Source: UBA2031 sp037189985
Lineage (GTDB): Bacteria; Pseudomonadota; Gammaproteobacteria; Pseudomonadales; Moraxellaceae
Reading direction: 5' to 3'
Assembly (NCBI GenBank): GCA_037189985.1
Contig: JBBCJX010000003.1
Location: 62,001 to 126,000 of the forward strand
DNA: 64,000 nucleotides
Made by a program: the position numbers and the translations under genes. Below, piece by piece: positions 56,201 through 64,000 of the stretch; the stretch's first letter is position 1, and each line of letters begins with the position of its first letter. The notes under the pieces were generated by a model. That model saw only the letters and a list, made by a program, of their open reading frames with translations. It was not told the origin of the DNA and did not search any database.

Positions 56201-59200
56201 TATCAGATTTCTGGCACTGCTGGTGATCTTCTCTATTTTGATCTTCTATCGATGTCAGGTTCGGCCTTCTGGCAGCTTCTGGATTCCCGTGGCAGCCCTG
56301 TATTCGATCGTACTTCCATGGTCCAGGATGTTGGCCCTGTCCGGCTGCCATATGAGGGTGCTTATACCCTCCTTGTGGAGGGCGCGGAGGAAAATCTTGG
56401 GGTTGTGAACTACAGCTTCAGGCTCCAGCTTGCCTCGCCGAATGTGTTGCCACTTCCTTGGGGAGAGATCGTGCAACGTTCGACAGCTTATGCAGGGCAG
56501 CGGGATGTTTACACTTTTCATTTGGAGGATGCACGGCGAATTTATTTCGACGCCCTGACTATCAGTGACAATATCAGGTGGACGCTCACAGGCCCCCGGG
56601 GAATAGTTTTCCCATTGCGGAATTTTTCGGATGTTGCTGCCGGCATGGCAGCCTATGACCTGCCTCCTGGCGACTATCGCCTAATGATCAGCGTTGATAA
56701 AGATGGGCTTTCGAACTACCGGTTCGCAGTTGCTGACATTGATCAGGCAATGTCGATCAGTATGGCTGGGGTCGTAGAGGCAACGATCAGCCAGGCGGTA
56801 CCCACCCATTTCTACAAGTTCAATGCCGTTTCCGGGCAATCGATCTATGTGGACTTCGTATCGGCCCACAGTGGCTATTACCAAGGTATGGAGCCAGTTG
56901 TATGGAGTCTGCTGGACTCTTACGGGAGGGTTGTTGTAGAGGCGACATCGGTCAATGTGTTTGATCAGGGTTTGTTCGGCAATGACATCGGTCAGATACG
57001 GGTCCCTGTTACAGGCGAATATACACTGGTCATCAAGGGTCATGCATTGCCTTCGTATCCGATCAGCTACCGTTTCATGGTCTTTGAGGTAACGACGACA
57101 CCAATTCCTTTGATCATGGGCGAGGTGGTTGATGCTGTCTTTGAATACGGCGGCCAGACTCATGCTTATGCATTCTCCGTATCCAGCCCGGTACAGGCCT
57201 ATTTCGAAAGTCTTGCAGAAGGTGAAGCATTGAGCTGGACCCTGATTGGGCCTCGTGGTCTCGTGGCTTCCTGGGAGGATGATTCGGAACCTCCGGCAGT
57301 ATTTTCTGGCATTGCTTTTTCGGGGGACTCGGTCAATGAGCGATTGCTGGATCTTGTAGCTGGGAACTATGTGCTGCTGCTTTCATCGACAAAGGATCGA
57401 CCTGTCGATATCAAGTTCAGATTGTTGGATATGGGCAATGAGGTGCCGCTTGAGTTTGGCCGCCCTGTCAATGTCTTTCTGGATGATGTAAGCAATACCC
57501 GAATATACGCACTCAACGTCGAACGCGGTGATCATTTGTATTTTGACACCGATATCCATGAGATGGGTATGCGTTGGTGGTTGTTGTCGCCGTCGGGTGA
57601 AATCGTATTCGATGCGGAATTCGGCGATCAGGAGCCAGCCACGTTGTGGCTGGCAGGACGTTATTACCTTTTCCTGCAACGGAATGGTGACACTGTACAG
57701 ACCGATTATGGTTTCACGGTGGAAAGAAACCGGCTTTCGCCGGAAACACTGACCATCGGAGCTACCACACAGGTCGTGATTGAGCGTCCTGGCCAGCAGC
57801 ACGCTTATGAGTTCGAGATGGTCGAGCCGGGGCTGATCTATTTTGATGCATTGGGATATGGCAGCAATTTTTACTGGGCTCTGCGTGATGACAGGGGCGA
57901 GGTTGCCCGTTTCAGTTTCGATGATGAAAACAGAGATATGCCAGTTCTGGATCTCCATTCCGGCATATACACCCTGCTGATCGATCCTGAGTGGGATGCG
58001 ACCGGCACGGCTAGCTTCCGGCTGCTGGACCTCAAGGCAGCAGTTCCCATGACTTCTGGAGAAGCAGTTGCTGGCGTGCTGGAGAGCAGTGGTCAGGCAC
58101 AGGTTTATTCCTTTGAGGGAAAGCAGGGAGAGGTTTGGGGGTTCCAGTGGGCCCCAGGGTCGGGTACGCCAGAAGTCAGTTATGAATGGTGGAAAGTCGT
58201 TGCTCCCTGGGGGGAAGTCATCGCGTGGGAGTGGGATACACCGCATGGCGAACGAGTTTTCGTGGAACTGCCCTGGTCCGGAACGTTTTATGTGATCGTG
58301 GAAAAGCCGGAATGGCTGGCTGACGAGACAGCCTATGCCTTCAGTGCAACCAGAGTGACGGAAAGTGAGCCAAAAGCCCTGGAGCTGGGAAAGTGCATTA
58401 CCGAGTATTTCCATGAACAGGGGCAAGAGCAGAAATATACCTTTACGCTGACATCGCCTTCCCGTTTGAGTTGGAGTTTTCTGGATGCTGATCCTGCATT
58501 CAGCATGTGGCTCATAGACGAAAAAGGTAATGAATTCAATCATGGCTCCCTTCTCCGGTCGGGCACTTATACATTGACGTTACGCTGGGATCGTAGTGAC
58601 GCGGGGGATGCTTCATTTTTTGTAATTGATCTGGAGCAAGCAACGATTATTCAGGTTGATACGGAAATCCAGATACCTTTGACGGAAGATGTCCCCTTTC
58701 ATTTGCTTACCTTTAATGTAAGGGAGGGAGAGCGGTTTTATTTTGAGAGTCTGGGTGGCAGCGATATCGGACAGGGAGAGTGGTTGCTGTTTGCACCGTC
58801 TGGAAAAGTATGGTCAGTCGGCCTCGGGAGTGATATTGACCTGCGCTCAGAGGAGCCTGGCCGCTATTATGTCCTGGTCAAGCGTTACGATTTCGCTGGC
58901 GAGGAGGTGGACTATGGGTTTATGGTAAGAGACGTATCTCTTCCACCAATAGAAGAGCTGCCTCTAGATGAGCAAGTCACGGCTGTCATTTCTTCGGCAT
59001 GGCATGAGCGTCATTATGAGTTTGTATTGACGCAGGATTCGCTTCTTTATCTTGATCTGATTCCCCATGATGTCGATAGTGATTTTTACTGGCATTTGAC
59101 TGGGGATAGGCCAGAATCCTCCTTCTGGTGGTCTTCGTATCAATCTGATCGCTATAGCTCTATAAGAAATCTGCTTTCTGGTACCTACCGTTTAGCTGTG

Positions 59201-62200
59201 GGATCTTTTAGTGGCTCTGGCGTAGCTAATTTCCGTCTGCTGAATCTGGATGCTGCGACGACTATTTCTCTGGATTCATCTGTTAATGGCACGCTTCCAA
59301 CTGGTCTTGAAACTCAAGTGTATGGGCTTGATGTGGTGGCAGGAGACAATCTGCTTTTCCATAAGCTCATAGGCATAGCTTCGGATTCTGTTACATGGCG
59401 CCTGATTAATCCTGCTGGGGAGACGGTTTTCTTTGGTGCTATTGAGGATGTGAGTATTCAGCTCGATACAGGGGGACGCTATTATTTGCTGATTGAGGGG
59501 GATGAACCAGAGCCGGATCTTGCTTATGCCTTCCAGATTAATTTCACTGGAAGAAGTGCGGTCGCTCCCTTGCCCGTGCCTGCACCGATTGTGTTGGGGC
59601 AGCAGGTTGAAGGAAATATTCAAACTTCAGATGAAGTTGATTATTATCTGATTAATGTTACAGAGAAAAATTATCTTTACTTTGATGTATTGGGCGATAG
59701 TGGTGATTTTTACTGGTCTTTGATGGGGCCGAGAGGGAATTTAATAAGAACAAGTGATTTTAGATACAGTAATTACAGTTCTCCTACGGTCGCGGTGGAT
59801 GTTGGCCTCTATCGCCTGGCAATAAAAGGATCTATGGGGGAGTATAGCTTTCGTCTTCTTGATGTATCCACAGTGCTGCCTATTGAAATCAATGATGTGA
59901 TAAGTGGGCAGCTTAATCCTGAAAATGCAACGGTTGCTTATTATTTTCAGGTTGATGCAGGAGAAATTATTTATGTTGATCATAAGGGGTATAGCTGGGG
60001 AAGTTTAAGATATCGCTTACTTGATGCTCATGGGAATGCTGTTGCTGAAAGCTGGGCAAATGATATACCTCCTTTTTATTCGGGCCAGAGTGGAGTTTAT
60101 ACTCTGCTTGTTGAGGGGAATGATTCTTATCCTGGGGATGGGTATTACGAATTCAGTGTCAAGAAATTGGAGGTGTTTCCTGCGCATCAAATTCATCTTC
60201 AGGAGGTTGTTCAGGGGGGGATTCTATCTGAATGGCAGAGAAATAATTATGTGTTTACTTTGGATGGTGCAAGGAGGATTTATGTTGATGGCTCAAGTGA
60301 GGTGGAGGGGGCATTTTGGGAGATTTATGATGGCAACGGAAGTTATTTGGCAGGCTCGGATTTCAAAAAATCATCTCCGCAGGATCCCCTGGGCTATTTC
60401 TGGTTAGAACTACCTGCTGATCAATATAGTATCGTTGTTTCCAGGGGTGGTGATTCTTCGGGGGCTTATCAGTTTCGTCTTCTTGATCTGGACGCAGCTC
60501 AAACGGAGATGGTGGCTACCGAAGTGGCCAACGAAATAATTTTGGTCTATGGAGATGACACGGCATTATATACTTTTACGGCTTCTCAAGGGGATTTTAT
60601 CTGGTTTAGTTTTTCTGATCCTGATGGTTATGAGGTCGCGCCCGCAAACCCTGTTTATTTTCAAGTTTTTGATCAAAGCGGATATGAGCTGGCGAGCCAG
60701 TTTGTGCATGATTATTCTGGAATGGGCAGGCTTTCCATTACCCAGACGGGCATTTATACCATTCTAGTCAGCGGTACTGTTGATACAGGCACTCCACGGT
60801 ATTTCAGCTTTGTCATGCACAGCCGCCCTGAAAACAGCCAGGATAACCCTCTGGTCTTGGGCGAGCTTGTATCCCAGACTGTCTCGTATTTCGGACAGGA
60901 AGACATCTATGTCTTCACACTGGACTCTCCTACCAAGCTTTATTTCGACGCCATTTTCCAGCAGGGCGGCGACAGCTCGTGGTCCCTGTATGGCCCCCGC
61001 GGCATTGTCAGGGAGAGTCTCTGGTTCTTGGATGCGGACTTTGGCGGAGGCCTTCTGGATCTTTCCGCCGGTGAATACCGGCTCGTTGTCCGCAACCATG
61101 GGTTCTGGGGGCAGCCCAGCTACGCCTTCCGCCTTCTGGACCTGGCAAGTGTGCCGGCCATTACTCCTGGCGTGGACATCGTCCGTCCTCTTTCAAACAG
61201 CAATACCTCCGAGCTCTACAGCTTTACCGCGGCTGCAGGCGATCGTTTCTATTTCGACAGCAAGACCTGGAGCGGCACCCACTATTATTATCTGGTGGAT
61301 GCCTATGGCCGCATGGTGTTCGACCCGGTGCATATCAGTGATGACACCGACGTCATCACCCTGGAGCGGGCTGGCACTTATACCCTGGTGGTGGAAAAGC
61401 CTTTTTGGACCGTGGGATACAGCTCCTACCGCTTCAACATCGTGCCGGTACCACAGGGCAGCAGTATTGTGCTCTCGTTACAGGAGCCGCAGATCGGGCC
61501 GGACCTGGTGGTGCGCAACTTCGCAGCGGTACCAGGTGCAAGTGGCATGCAGTCAGGGCAGACGGTCACCCTGAGCTGGGAGTCGTTCAATGCCGGTAAT
61601 GCGCCGGCCACTGGCGGCTGGACCGATCGGGTGCTGGTACGCAACCTGACCACAGGAGAGCTGATCGGCAGCTACCTGGTCAGCTATGACAGCGAGAGCA
61701 CGCCACTGCTGCCCGGTGAGTCTCGCCTGAACCATATCGAGATCACGCTGCCGGACGGTTCAAGAGGTACAGGTGACATCGCTTTCCAGATCACGACTGA
61801 CATCAACCATGATGTTGCCGAATCCGGGGCTGGTGGCCGAGCTGAGCTCAATAACAGCCTGACAACCGTTATCCCGTCTGTATTGGCGCCGTATGCCGAT
61901 CTTCAGGTCAGCCACCTTTCCATCACTCAGGCTGATCCGGGTGTGCCGGGTAGCCCGGTGACCCTATTTTGGCGTGTCCAGAATACAGGTACGGATGATG
62001 TGACTACTGGCTGGGTTGATCGCGTCACCATTCGGAGCCTGTCCACCGGCACCATAATACTGAGCTCTGATCTTGGTTATGAGCCTTCGTTGGAAGGGCC
62101 TCTGGCGGCAGGTGCATTTCTCGATCGCGCATTCACTTTTAACTGGCCTGCAGGTGTCAGCCCTGTTGGACGTTTTGAGTTCTTGGTTGTAGCGGATAAT

Positions 62201-64000
62201 GCTGATCAGGTTGTGGAGGTGAATTTAGAGGATACTGCCGAAAGTAATAATGCATATCAGACCCAGATGGCGTTTGGTCCGGATCTTGTCGCGAAGAATC
62301 TGAATGTTTCCCCACAAAACCCTCAGGCAGGTGATGTACTGACTATTAGTTGGGAGGTATGGAACGAGGGAGCAGCAGCACTTTCCACTTTCTTTAATGA
62401 AAATATTTACATTACGAACATGACCGCAGGAGAAATGCTGCGCAATATCTGGCTGGGCTATGACCCTGCCCAGGATGGTTTCATACGTCCGGGAGAATTC
62501 CGGATGCGGAGTATAAGTGTCCAGTTGCCGCATGGCATCATTGGGGCTGGTGATATTGATATCCGGCTGACTACAAATGGTTTGCAAGGTTTCCATGGAA
62601 CGATTTATGAAACCAATGCGAGCAACACGGCATATGACAACAACGAACTGGTAGCGCATACCTATTCGCAGCAGCGGCCTTATGCCGATTTGCGCATCAC
62701 TGATGTCAGCGCTCCTTCATCTACTGTTTCAGGTGAGTATGTCACACTGACCTGGACAGTAACGAACCATGGCAATGCCGAAACCGGTACGGGATGGTAT
62801 GACGACATCATCTTGAGCACGGATAGCGTTATTGGTAACAGCAATGATCTGCGCATCGCACGCGTTCGTCATGAAGGCATGCTGGTGCCGGGCCAGAGTT
62901 ATACCCAGACAGCCACGGTGAAATTGCCGCTGTGGGGGAGTGGGGGCTTCTTCCTGGCAGTGAAGTCCGATGGCGGTGGTGAGGTACTGGAGTTTGATAC
63001 CCGTGCTGATAATGTCAGCCCTGCCACATTGATTGAGTTTATCACTCCGTTCATTGACCTGGTGGTAAGTGAGGTTTCGGCGCCTGAAGCTGCAGTTGGT
63101 GGTGAAAGCATTCAGGTGAACTGGAGTGTTTCCAATATCGGGAATGCGACGACCGATCTTTCTTACTGGAATGATCGTGTCTATCTGTCCCGCGATGGCT
63201 CGATCAGTGCTGATGACATCATCTTGTCCGGCTCCATCAGCCATCAGGGACTGTTAGGGTCCGGCGCCAGTTATACAGGCCATGCAACCGTTACCCTGCC
63301 GCGCAATCTTGAGGGTGACTTCTACCTCATAGTGGACACCAACATCGGCCGGGCTGTCACTGAGTCGGATATTGCAAACAATGCCCGTGTCAGTGTCTTG
63401 CCTCTGCGAATCACACTTGCGCCAGCCGCCGATCTTGTTGTCAATGATGTATCTGGCCCCGGTATCTTGCGGCCGGGCGAAGCCACTACGCTGACCTATA
63501 CGGTCAGCAACCTTGGCGATGCGGACGCCACGGGCTCCTGGCTTGACCGTATTTATCTTTCTGATGGCGGTCAGCTCATACAGGTTGCCAGCCTGATCAA
63601 TGCCAATACTCTGCCAGCGGGGCAAAGCGGTCAGCGGACGGTGAGCTTTACCGTTCCTGCCAACGTGCCGGAGAAGGAGTATCACTGGCTGGTCAAGGTT
63701 GATACCAACAATTCCATTTACGAGCGCGACCGTGAGGCGAACAACCAAGCGATCTCTCTGGAGCCTGTGCGTATCGCCAGGCTGGACCTGTCCGTCACAT
63801 CCATCACGGCACCCAGCCTGGTGCCATCGGGATCATCGCTGCATGTCGACTGGGTGGTGACCAATACGGGAGGTACGGCGATAGGAAACTGGGTGGACAG
63901 GGTCTTCCTTGTCCAGGGCGCCACCTCCATCAAGGTCGGGGAGGTGGCGCGAAGCGGCCCCCTGGCCACCGGTGCGAGCTACCAACTGGGGCTGGATATT
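53255..64000 (+). CDS. Giant LEPR-XLL-type repetitive protein, 3' end beyond the window
   Basis: One frame stays open from ATG 53255 (AAGGA seven bases upstream) to the window edge, at least 3582 codons. No signal peptide is visible. Residues 50-59 read MEPRVLLSAD, a variant of the LEPR-XLL motif found near the N-terminus of giant repetitive proteins. Residues about 70-2735 contain some 24 beta-sandwich repeats of two alternating kinds, one of them split by a nidogen-like segment (about 543-695). From residue 2750 on come seven CARDB-type repeats, the last cut by the window edge. In the parts translated by hand cysteine is nearly absent (one at about residue 1714), usual for secreted adhesins. 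Export by a type I system with a C-terminal signal is inferred; that end is not in the window. Base composition drops to AT-rich in the middle. Confidence 0.9.
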   Translation, partial: MSDANKKPVKGSQSGNSQRKDIMKSESGTLPSVSLIIASEESPGIKFESMEPRVLLSADINPLQGVMGTLESPGASNQYTFSLDQPARIVFDSLTDDASINWSLSGPRGEIVTNRAFSNSDSFQADASPLLDLVAGDYTLTVDGDMDSTGSYGFRLIDVLSAESVTEGSPIVGRLEQGNQTNVYQFQVNAGDQFALQMLNSSDENLSWSLLAPNGETLSGPKNVHGVLTTGIVPWSGTYLLLVEGPVYSSAEIDYDFSLIKATNRVSGLQLGTPVVDATSLAHPVVDYHFNLEQETLVYFEPLPGSGDVQWSLAGPGGVVLSDRYFDAPVTGPNPQLRWLNLRAGSYVLSVRSANPDELVEDFGFRLSDLRQAQAITLGDTVNGQLAVQASASFYTFLASAGERVSIQSLGVDAAMIAWRLLDPYGREVLSSNSRGWGTLELSGEHILLVERRLNTGLPLNYSLPVQRIEDDTASLVLGQQVEGVLNPAGQSDIYHFSIDEGKRVYFDALTNDANLLWTLIGPDGALVSGQQFAGRPATSGVQGMQLVWNGNGDDIFVNMGLPFSISFLGHAYSSVFIGSNGYLTFGDGATDYSNLGPSSPALPGIHVSPGDRRILRIYRQDDEAGTRFRVEGYNYGSSFGATPLVYEVTFLRGSSDILLDLLTISATTAAGVTNGQGSSYLHPFESRSGLSYRISNQGIERIHAPGSGSSATSPIPYLTSGEYALIISTVSAQVTEYHFRLMDLAQSEPLTPGEPLTVELAAANAAEAYHFNADAGDLFEFSGLHLSGAQASWHLLNPYGKTVFGPADIAAMSGSRFTLDFSGTYTLLLQGNGQGLTGGSYNLDLTWLENAPVAVPEGTNIMLGSTVSSSVSSTGQVTPYKFTLASDTALYFDALTSSPGVRWTLRGPQGLEVQQRSFAAVMPQQAGAAILPLVAGDYVLTLEGTPSENYSFRLLDIATAASLSFGQSVSASLNPAGSPRLYQISGTAGDLLYFDLLSMSGSAFWQLLDSRGSPVFDRTSMVQDVGPVRLPYEGAYTLLVEGAEENLGVVNYSFRLQLASPNVLPLPWGEIVQRSTAYAGQRDVYTFHLEDARRIYFDALTISDNIRWTLTGPRGIVFPLRNFSDVAAGMAAYDLPPGDYRLMISVDKDGLSNYRFAVADIDQAMSISMAGVVEATISQAVPTHFYKFNAVSGQSIYVDFVSAHSGYYQGMEPVVWSLLDSYGRVVVEATSVNVFDQGLFGNDIGQIRVPVTGEYTLVIKGHALPSYPISYRFMVFEVTTTPIPLIMGEVVDAVFEYGGQTHAYAFSVSSPVQAYFESLAEGEALSWTLIGPRGLVASWEDDSEPPAVFSGIAFSGDSVNERLLDLVAGNYVLLLSSTKDRPVDIKFRLLDMGNEVPLEFGRPVNVFLDDVSNTRIYALNVERGDHLYFDTDIHEMGMRWWLLSPSGEIVFDAEFGDQEPATLWLAGRYYLFLQRNGDTVQTDYGFTVERNRLSPETLTIGATTQVVIERPGQQHAYEFEMVEPGLIYFDALGYGSNFYWALRDDRGEVARFSFDDENRDMPVLDLHSGIYTLLIDPEWDATGTASFRLLDLKAAVPMTSGEAVAGVLESSGQAQVYSFEGKQGEVWGFQWAPGSGTPEVSYEWWKVVAPWGEVIAWEWDTPHGERVFVELPWSGTFYVIVEKPEWLADETAYAFSATRVTESEPKALELGKCITEYFHEQGQEQKYTFTLTSPSRLSWSFLDADPAFSMWLIDEKGNEFNHGSLLRSGTYTLTLRWDRSDAGDASFFVIDLEQATIIQVDTEIQIPLTEDVPFHLLTFNVREGERFYFESLGGSDIGQGEWLLFAPSGKVWSVGLGSDIDLRSEEPGRYYVLVKRYDFAGEEVDYGFMVRDVSLPPIEELPLDEQVTAVISSAWHERHYEFVLTQDSLLYLDLIPHDVDSDFYWHLTGDRPESSFWWSSYQSDRYSSIRNLLSGTYRLAVGSFSGSGVANFRLLNLDAATTISLDSSVNGTLPTGLETQVYGLDVVAGDNLLFHKLIGIASDSVTWRLINPAGETVFFGAIEDVSIQLDTGGRYYLLIEGDEPEPDLAYAFQINFTGRSAVAPLPVPAPIVLGQQVEGNIQTSDEVDYYLINVTEKNYLYFDVLGDSGDFYWSLMGPRGNLIRTSDFRYSNYSSPTVAVDVGLYRLAIKGSMGEYSFRLLDVSTVLPIEINDVISGQLNPENATVAYYFQVDAGEIIYVDHKGYSWGSLRYRLLDAHGNAVAESWANDIPPFYSGQSGVYTLLVEGNDSYPGDGYYEFSVKKLEVFPAHQIHLQEVVQGGILSEWQRNNYVFTLDGARRIYVDGSSEVEGAFWEIYDGNGSYLAGSDFKKSSPQDPLGYFWLELPADQYSIVVSRGGDSSGAYQFRLLDLDAAQTEMVATEVANEIILVYGDDTALYTFTASQGDFIWFSFSDPDGYEVAPANPVYFQVFDQSGYELASQFVHDYSGMGRLSITQTGIYTILVSGTVDTGTPRYFSFVMHSRPENSQDNPLVLGELVSQTVSYFGQEDIYVFTLDSPTKLYFDAIFQQGGDSSWSLYGPRGIVRESLWFLDADFGGGLLDLSAGEYRLVVRNHGFWGQPSYAFRLLDLASVPAITPGVDIVRPLSNSNTSELYSFTAAAGDRFYFDSKTWSGTHYYYLVDAYGRMVFDPVHISDDTDVITLERAGTYTLVVEKPFWTVGYSSYRFNIVPVPQGSSIVLSLQEPQIGPDLVVRNFAAVPGASGMQSGQTVTLSWESFNAGNAPATGGWTDRVLVRNLTTGELIGSYLVSYDSESTPLLPGESRLNHIEITLPDGSRGTGDIAFQITTDINHDVAESGAGGRAELNNSLTTVIPSVLAPYADLQVSHLSITQADPGVPGSPVTLFWRVQNTGTDDVTTGWVDRVTIRSLSTGTIILSSDLGYEPSLEGPLAAGAFLDRAFTFNWPAGVSPVGRFEFLVVADNADQVVEVNLEDTAESNNAYQTQMAFGPDLVAKNLNVSPQNPQAGDVLTISWEVWNEGAAALSTFFNENIYITNMTAGEMLRNIWLGYDPAQDGFIRPGEFRMRSISVQLPHGIIGAGDIDIRLTTNGLQGFHGTIYETNASNTAYDNNELVAHTYSQQRPYADLRITDVSAPSSTVSGEYVTLTWTVTNHGNAETGTGWYDDIILSTDSVIGNSNDLRIARVRHEGMLVPGQSYTQTATVKLPLWGSGGFFLAVKSDGGGEVLEFDTRADNVSPATLIEFITPFIDLVVSEVSAPEAAVGGESIQVNWSVSNIGNATTDLSYWNDRVYLSRDGSISADDIILSGSISHQGLLGSGASYTGHATVTLPRNLEGDFYLIVDTNIGRAVTESDIANNARVSVLPLRITLAPAADLVVNDVSGPGILRPGEATTLTYTVSNLGDADATGSWLDRIYLSDGGQLIQVASLINANTLPAGQSGQRTVSFTVPANVPEKEYHWLVKVDTNNSIYERDREANNQAISLEPVRIARLDLSVTSITAPSLVPSGSSLHVDWVVTNTGGTAIGNWVDRVFLVQGATSIKVGEVARSGPLATGASYQLGLDI
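54877..55340 (+). other. Nidogen-like domain inserted in the third A-type repeat
   Basis: The segment with PFSISFLGHAYSSVFIGSNG, YLTFGDG, LRIYRQDDEAG and PLVYEVTFLRGSSDILLDLL resembles the NIDO or similar surface domain that begins F-x-F-x-G-x-x-Y-x-x-V-x-V-x-x-NG-x-x-x-F. It lies between the strands that open and close one A-type unit, making that unit about twice normal length. Confidence 0.5.
58900..60750 (+). other. AT-rich segment inside the giant gene
   Basis: Codon use changes to AT-rich codons (TAT, GAT, TTT, TTA, ATA, AGA) over about 1.8 kb and then returns. For example 59641-59700 has 16 G/C of 60, while 61201-61260 has 32 of 60. The reading frame and repeat pattern are intact across both edges. 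Edges are approximate. Confidence 0.65.
61502..64000 (+). repeat. CARDB-type repeats (seven visible, last one cut)
   Basis: Units of about 120-130 residues start with DLVV or ADL and contain the pattern G-x-x-V-x-(L/V)-x-W-x-V-x-N-x-G-x-A-x-x-x-G-W-x-D-R-V. Examples are DLVVRNFAAVPGASGMQSGQ, YADLRITDVSAPSSTVSGEY and IDLVVSEVSAPEAAVGGESI. Later units end in DxxNxxxExxxxNN-type segments typical of CARDB (cell-adhesion-related domain in bacteria). Approximate starts: 61502, 61890, 62279, 62681, 63053, 63428, 63782. Confidence 0.75.

Larger units (their letters stand above)
53461..61460 (+). repeat. Array of about 24 alternating PPC-like beta-sandwich repeats
   Basis: Units of about 100-115 residues alternate. 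Type A has YxFxL..YFDALT..W-(S/T)-L-x-GPRG..L-x-x-G-x-Y-x-L and ends in FRLLDL. Type B has YxF..AGD..W-x-LLDPxG..GTYTLLVEG. I count 12 of each by their opening Y-x-F motif, at about 53492, 53801, 54113, 54437, 54740, 55562, 55895, 56203, 56510, 56810, 57164, 57503, 57803, 58103, 58433, 58700, 59016, 59319, 59639, 59936, 60242, 60566, 60902 and 61209. The units are diverged, not recent copies. Relation to pre-peptidase C-terminal domains is inferred from pattern only. Confidence 0.7.

Noticed and set aside
53461..61460. Could the regular repeats be a CRISPR or tandem DNA repeat array?
   Set aside because: The periodicity is at protein level (about 310-340 bases) and the DNA copies are strongly diverged, with no short identical repeats and spacers.
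60780..61574. A 264-codon plus-strand frame in another phase inside the giant gene
   Set aside because: The giant frame continues through this stretch with intact repeat motifs; the alternative product is Ser/Trp/Arg-rich with no similarity.

Overview
The window looks like a piece of a gammaproteobacterial chromosome of moderate to high GC. The closest match I can recognise is Pseudomonadales. Two blocks follow the Pseudomonas gene order: aspS-yebC-ruvC-ruvA-ruvB-ybgC-tolQ-tolR-tolA-tolB-pal, and ubiG/mupP/yciK facing gyrA-serC-pheA-hisC-(tyrA-aroA fusion)-cmk-rpsA-ihfB. GyrA carries Thr83/Asp87, and isocitrate lyase is of the roughly 531-residue KQCGH type also seen in Pseudomonas. The genus cannot be fixed from this sequence alone.

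Layout. 1-10.1 kb (minus strand): the 3'-truncated end of a small kinase-like gene, then the Tol-Pal envelope operon, the RuvABC Holliday-junction genes, yebC and aspS. 10.1-14.2 kb (plus): an HU/histone-H1-like DNA-binding protein, a PA3496-type small protein, iron superoxide dismutase and a RegB/RegA-type redox two-component system. 14.2-16.3 kb (minus): yciK-like SDR, mupP, ubiG. 16.6-33.2 kb (plus): gyrA, then a serine/aromatic/histidine amino-acid block (serC, pheA, hisC, tyrA-aroA), cmk, rpsA, ihfB, lapA, pyrF, two SDRs (one 2,4-dienoyl-CoA-reductase-like), ttcA and an LCMT-type methyltransferase. 33.2-41.7 kb: a palindromic repeat element, an SDR/metallohydrolase pair, isocitrate lyase with a divergent LysR regulator, and a large secreted lipoprotein with a divergent LuxR-type regulator. 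41.8-51.9 kb: malate synthase G, a membrane class III adenylate cyclase, a CarF/TMEM189-type plasmalogen desaturase with a divergent Xre-type regulator, a flavoprotein, a GIY-YIG protein and a 1067-residue DUF748/AsmA-like protein.

51.9-64 kb is the accessory part. A short periplasmic adaptor with a signal peptide is followed 36 bases later by a giant reading frame that is still open at the window edge (at least 3582 codons). Its N-terminus carries a LEPR-XLL-type motif (MEPRVLLSAD). About 24 alternating beta-sandwich repeats, an embedded nidogen-like segment and then CARDB-type repeats follow. It is probably a surface or secreted giant protein exported without a classical signal peptide. The middle of the gene (about 58.9-60.75 kb) is markedly AT-rich, which suggests mosaic origin.

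Together the genes cover envelope integrity (Tol-Pal, LapA, DUF748, MupP), DNA repair and topology, amino-acid synthesis, the glyoxylate shunt (aceA and glcB, each with its own candidate control sites) and redox control. I saw no rRNA, tRNA, CRISPR array, transposase or phage gene.
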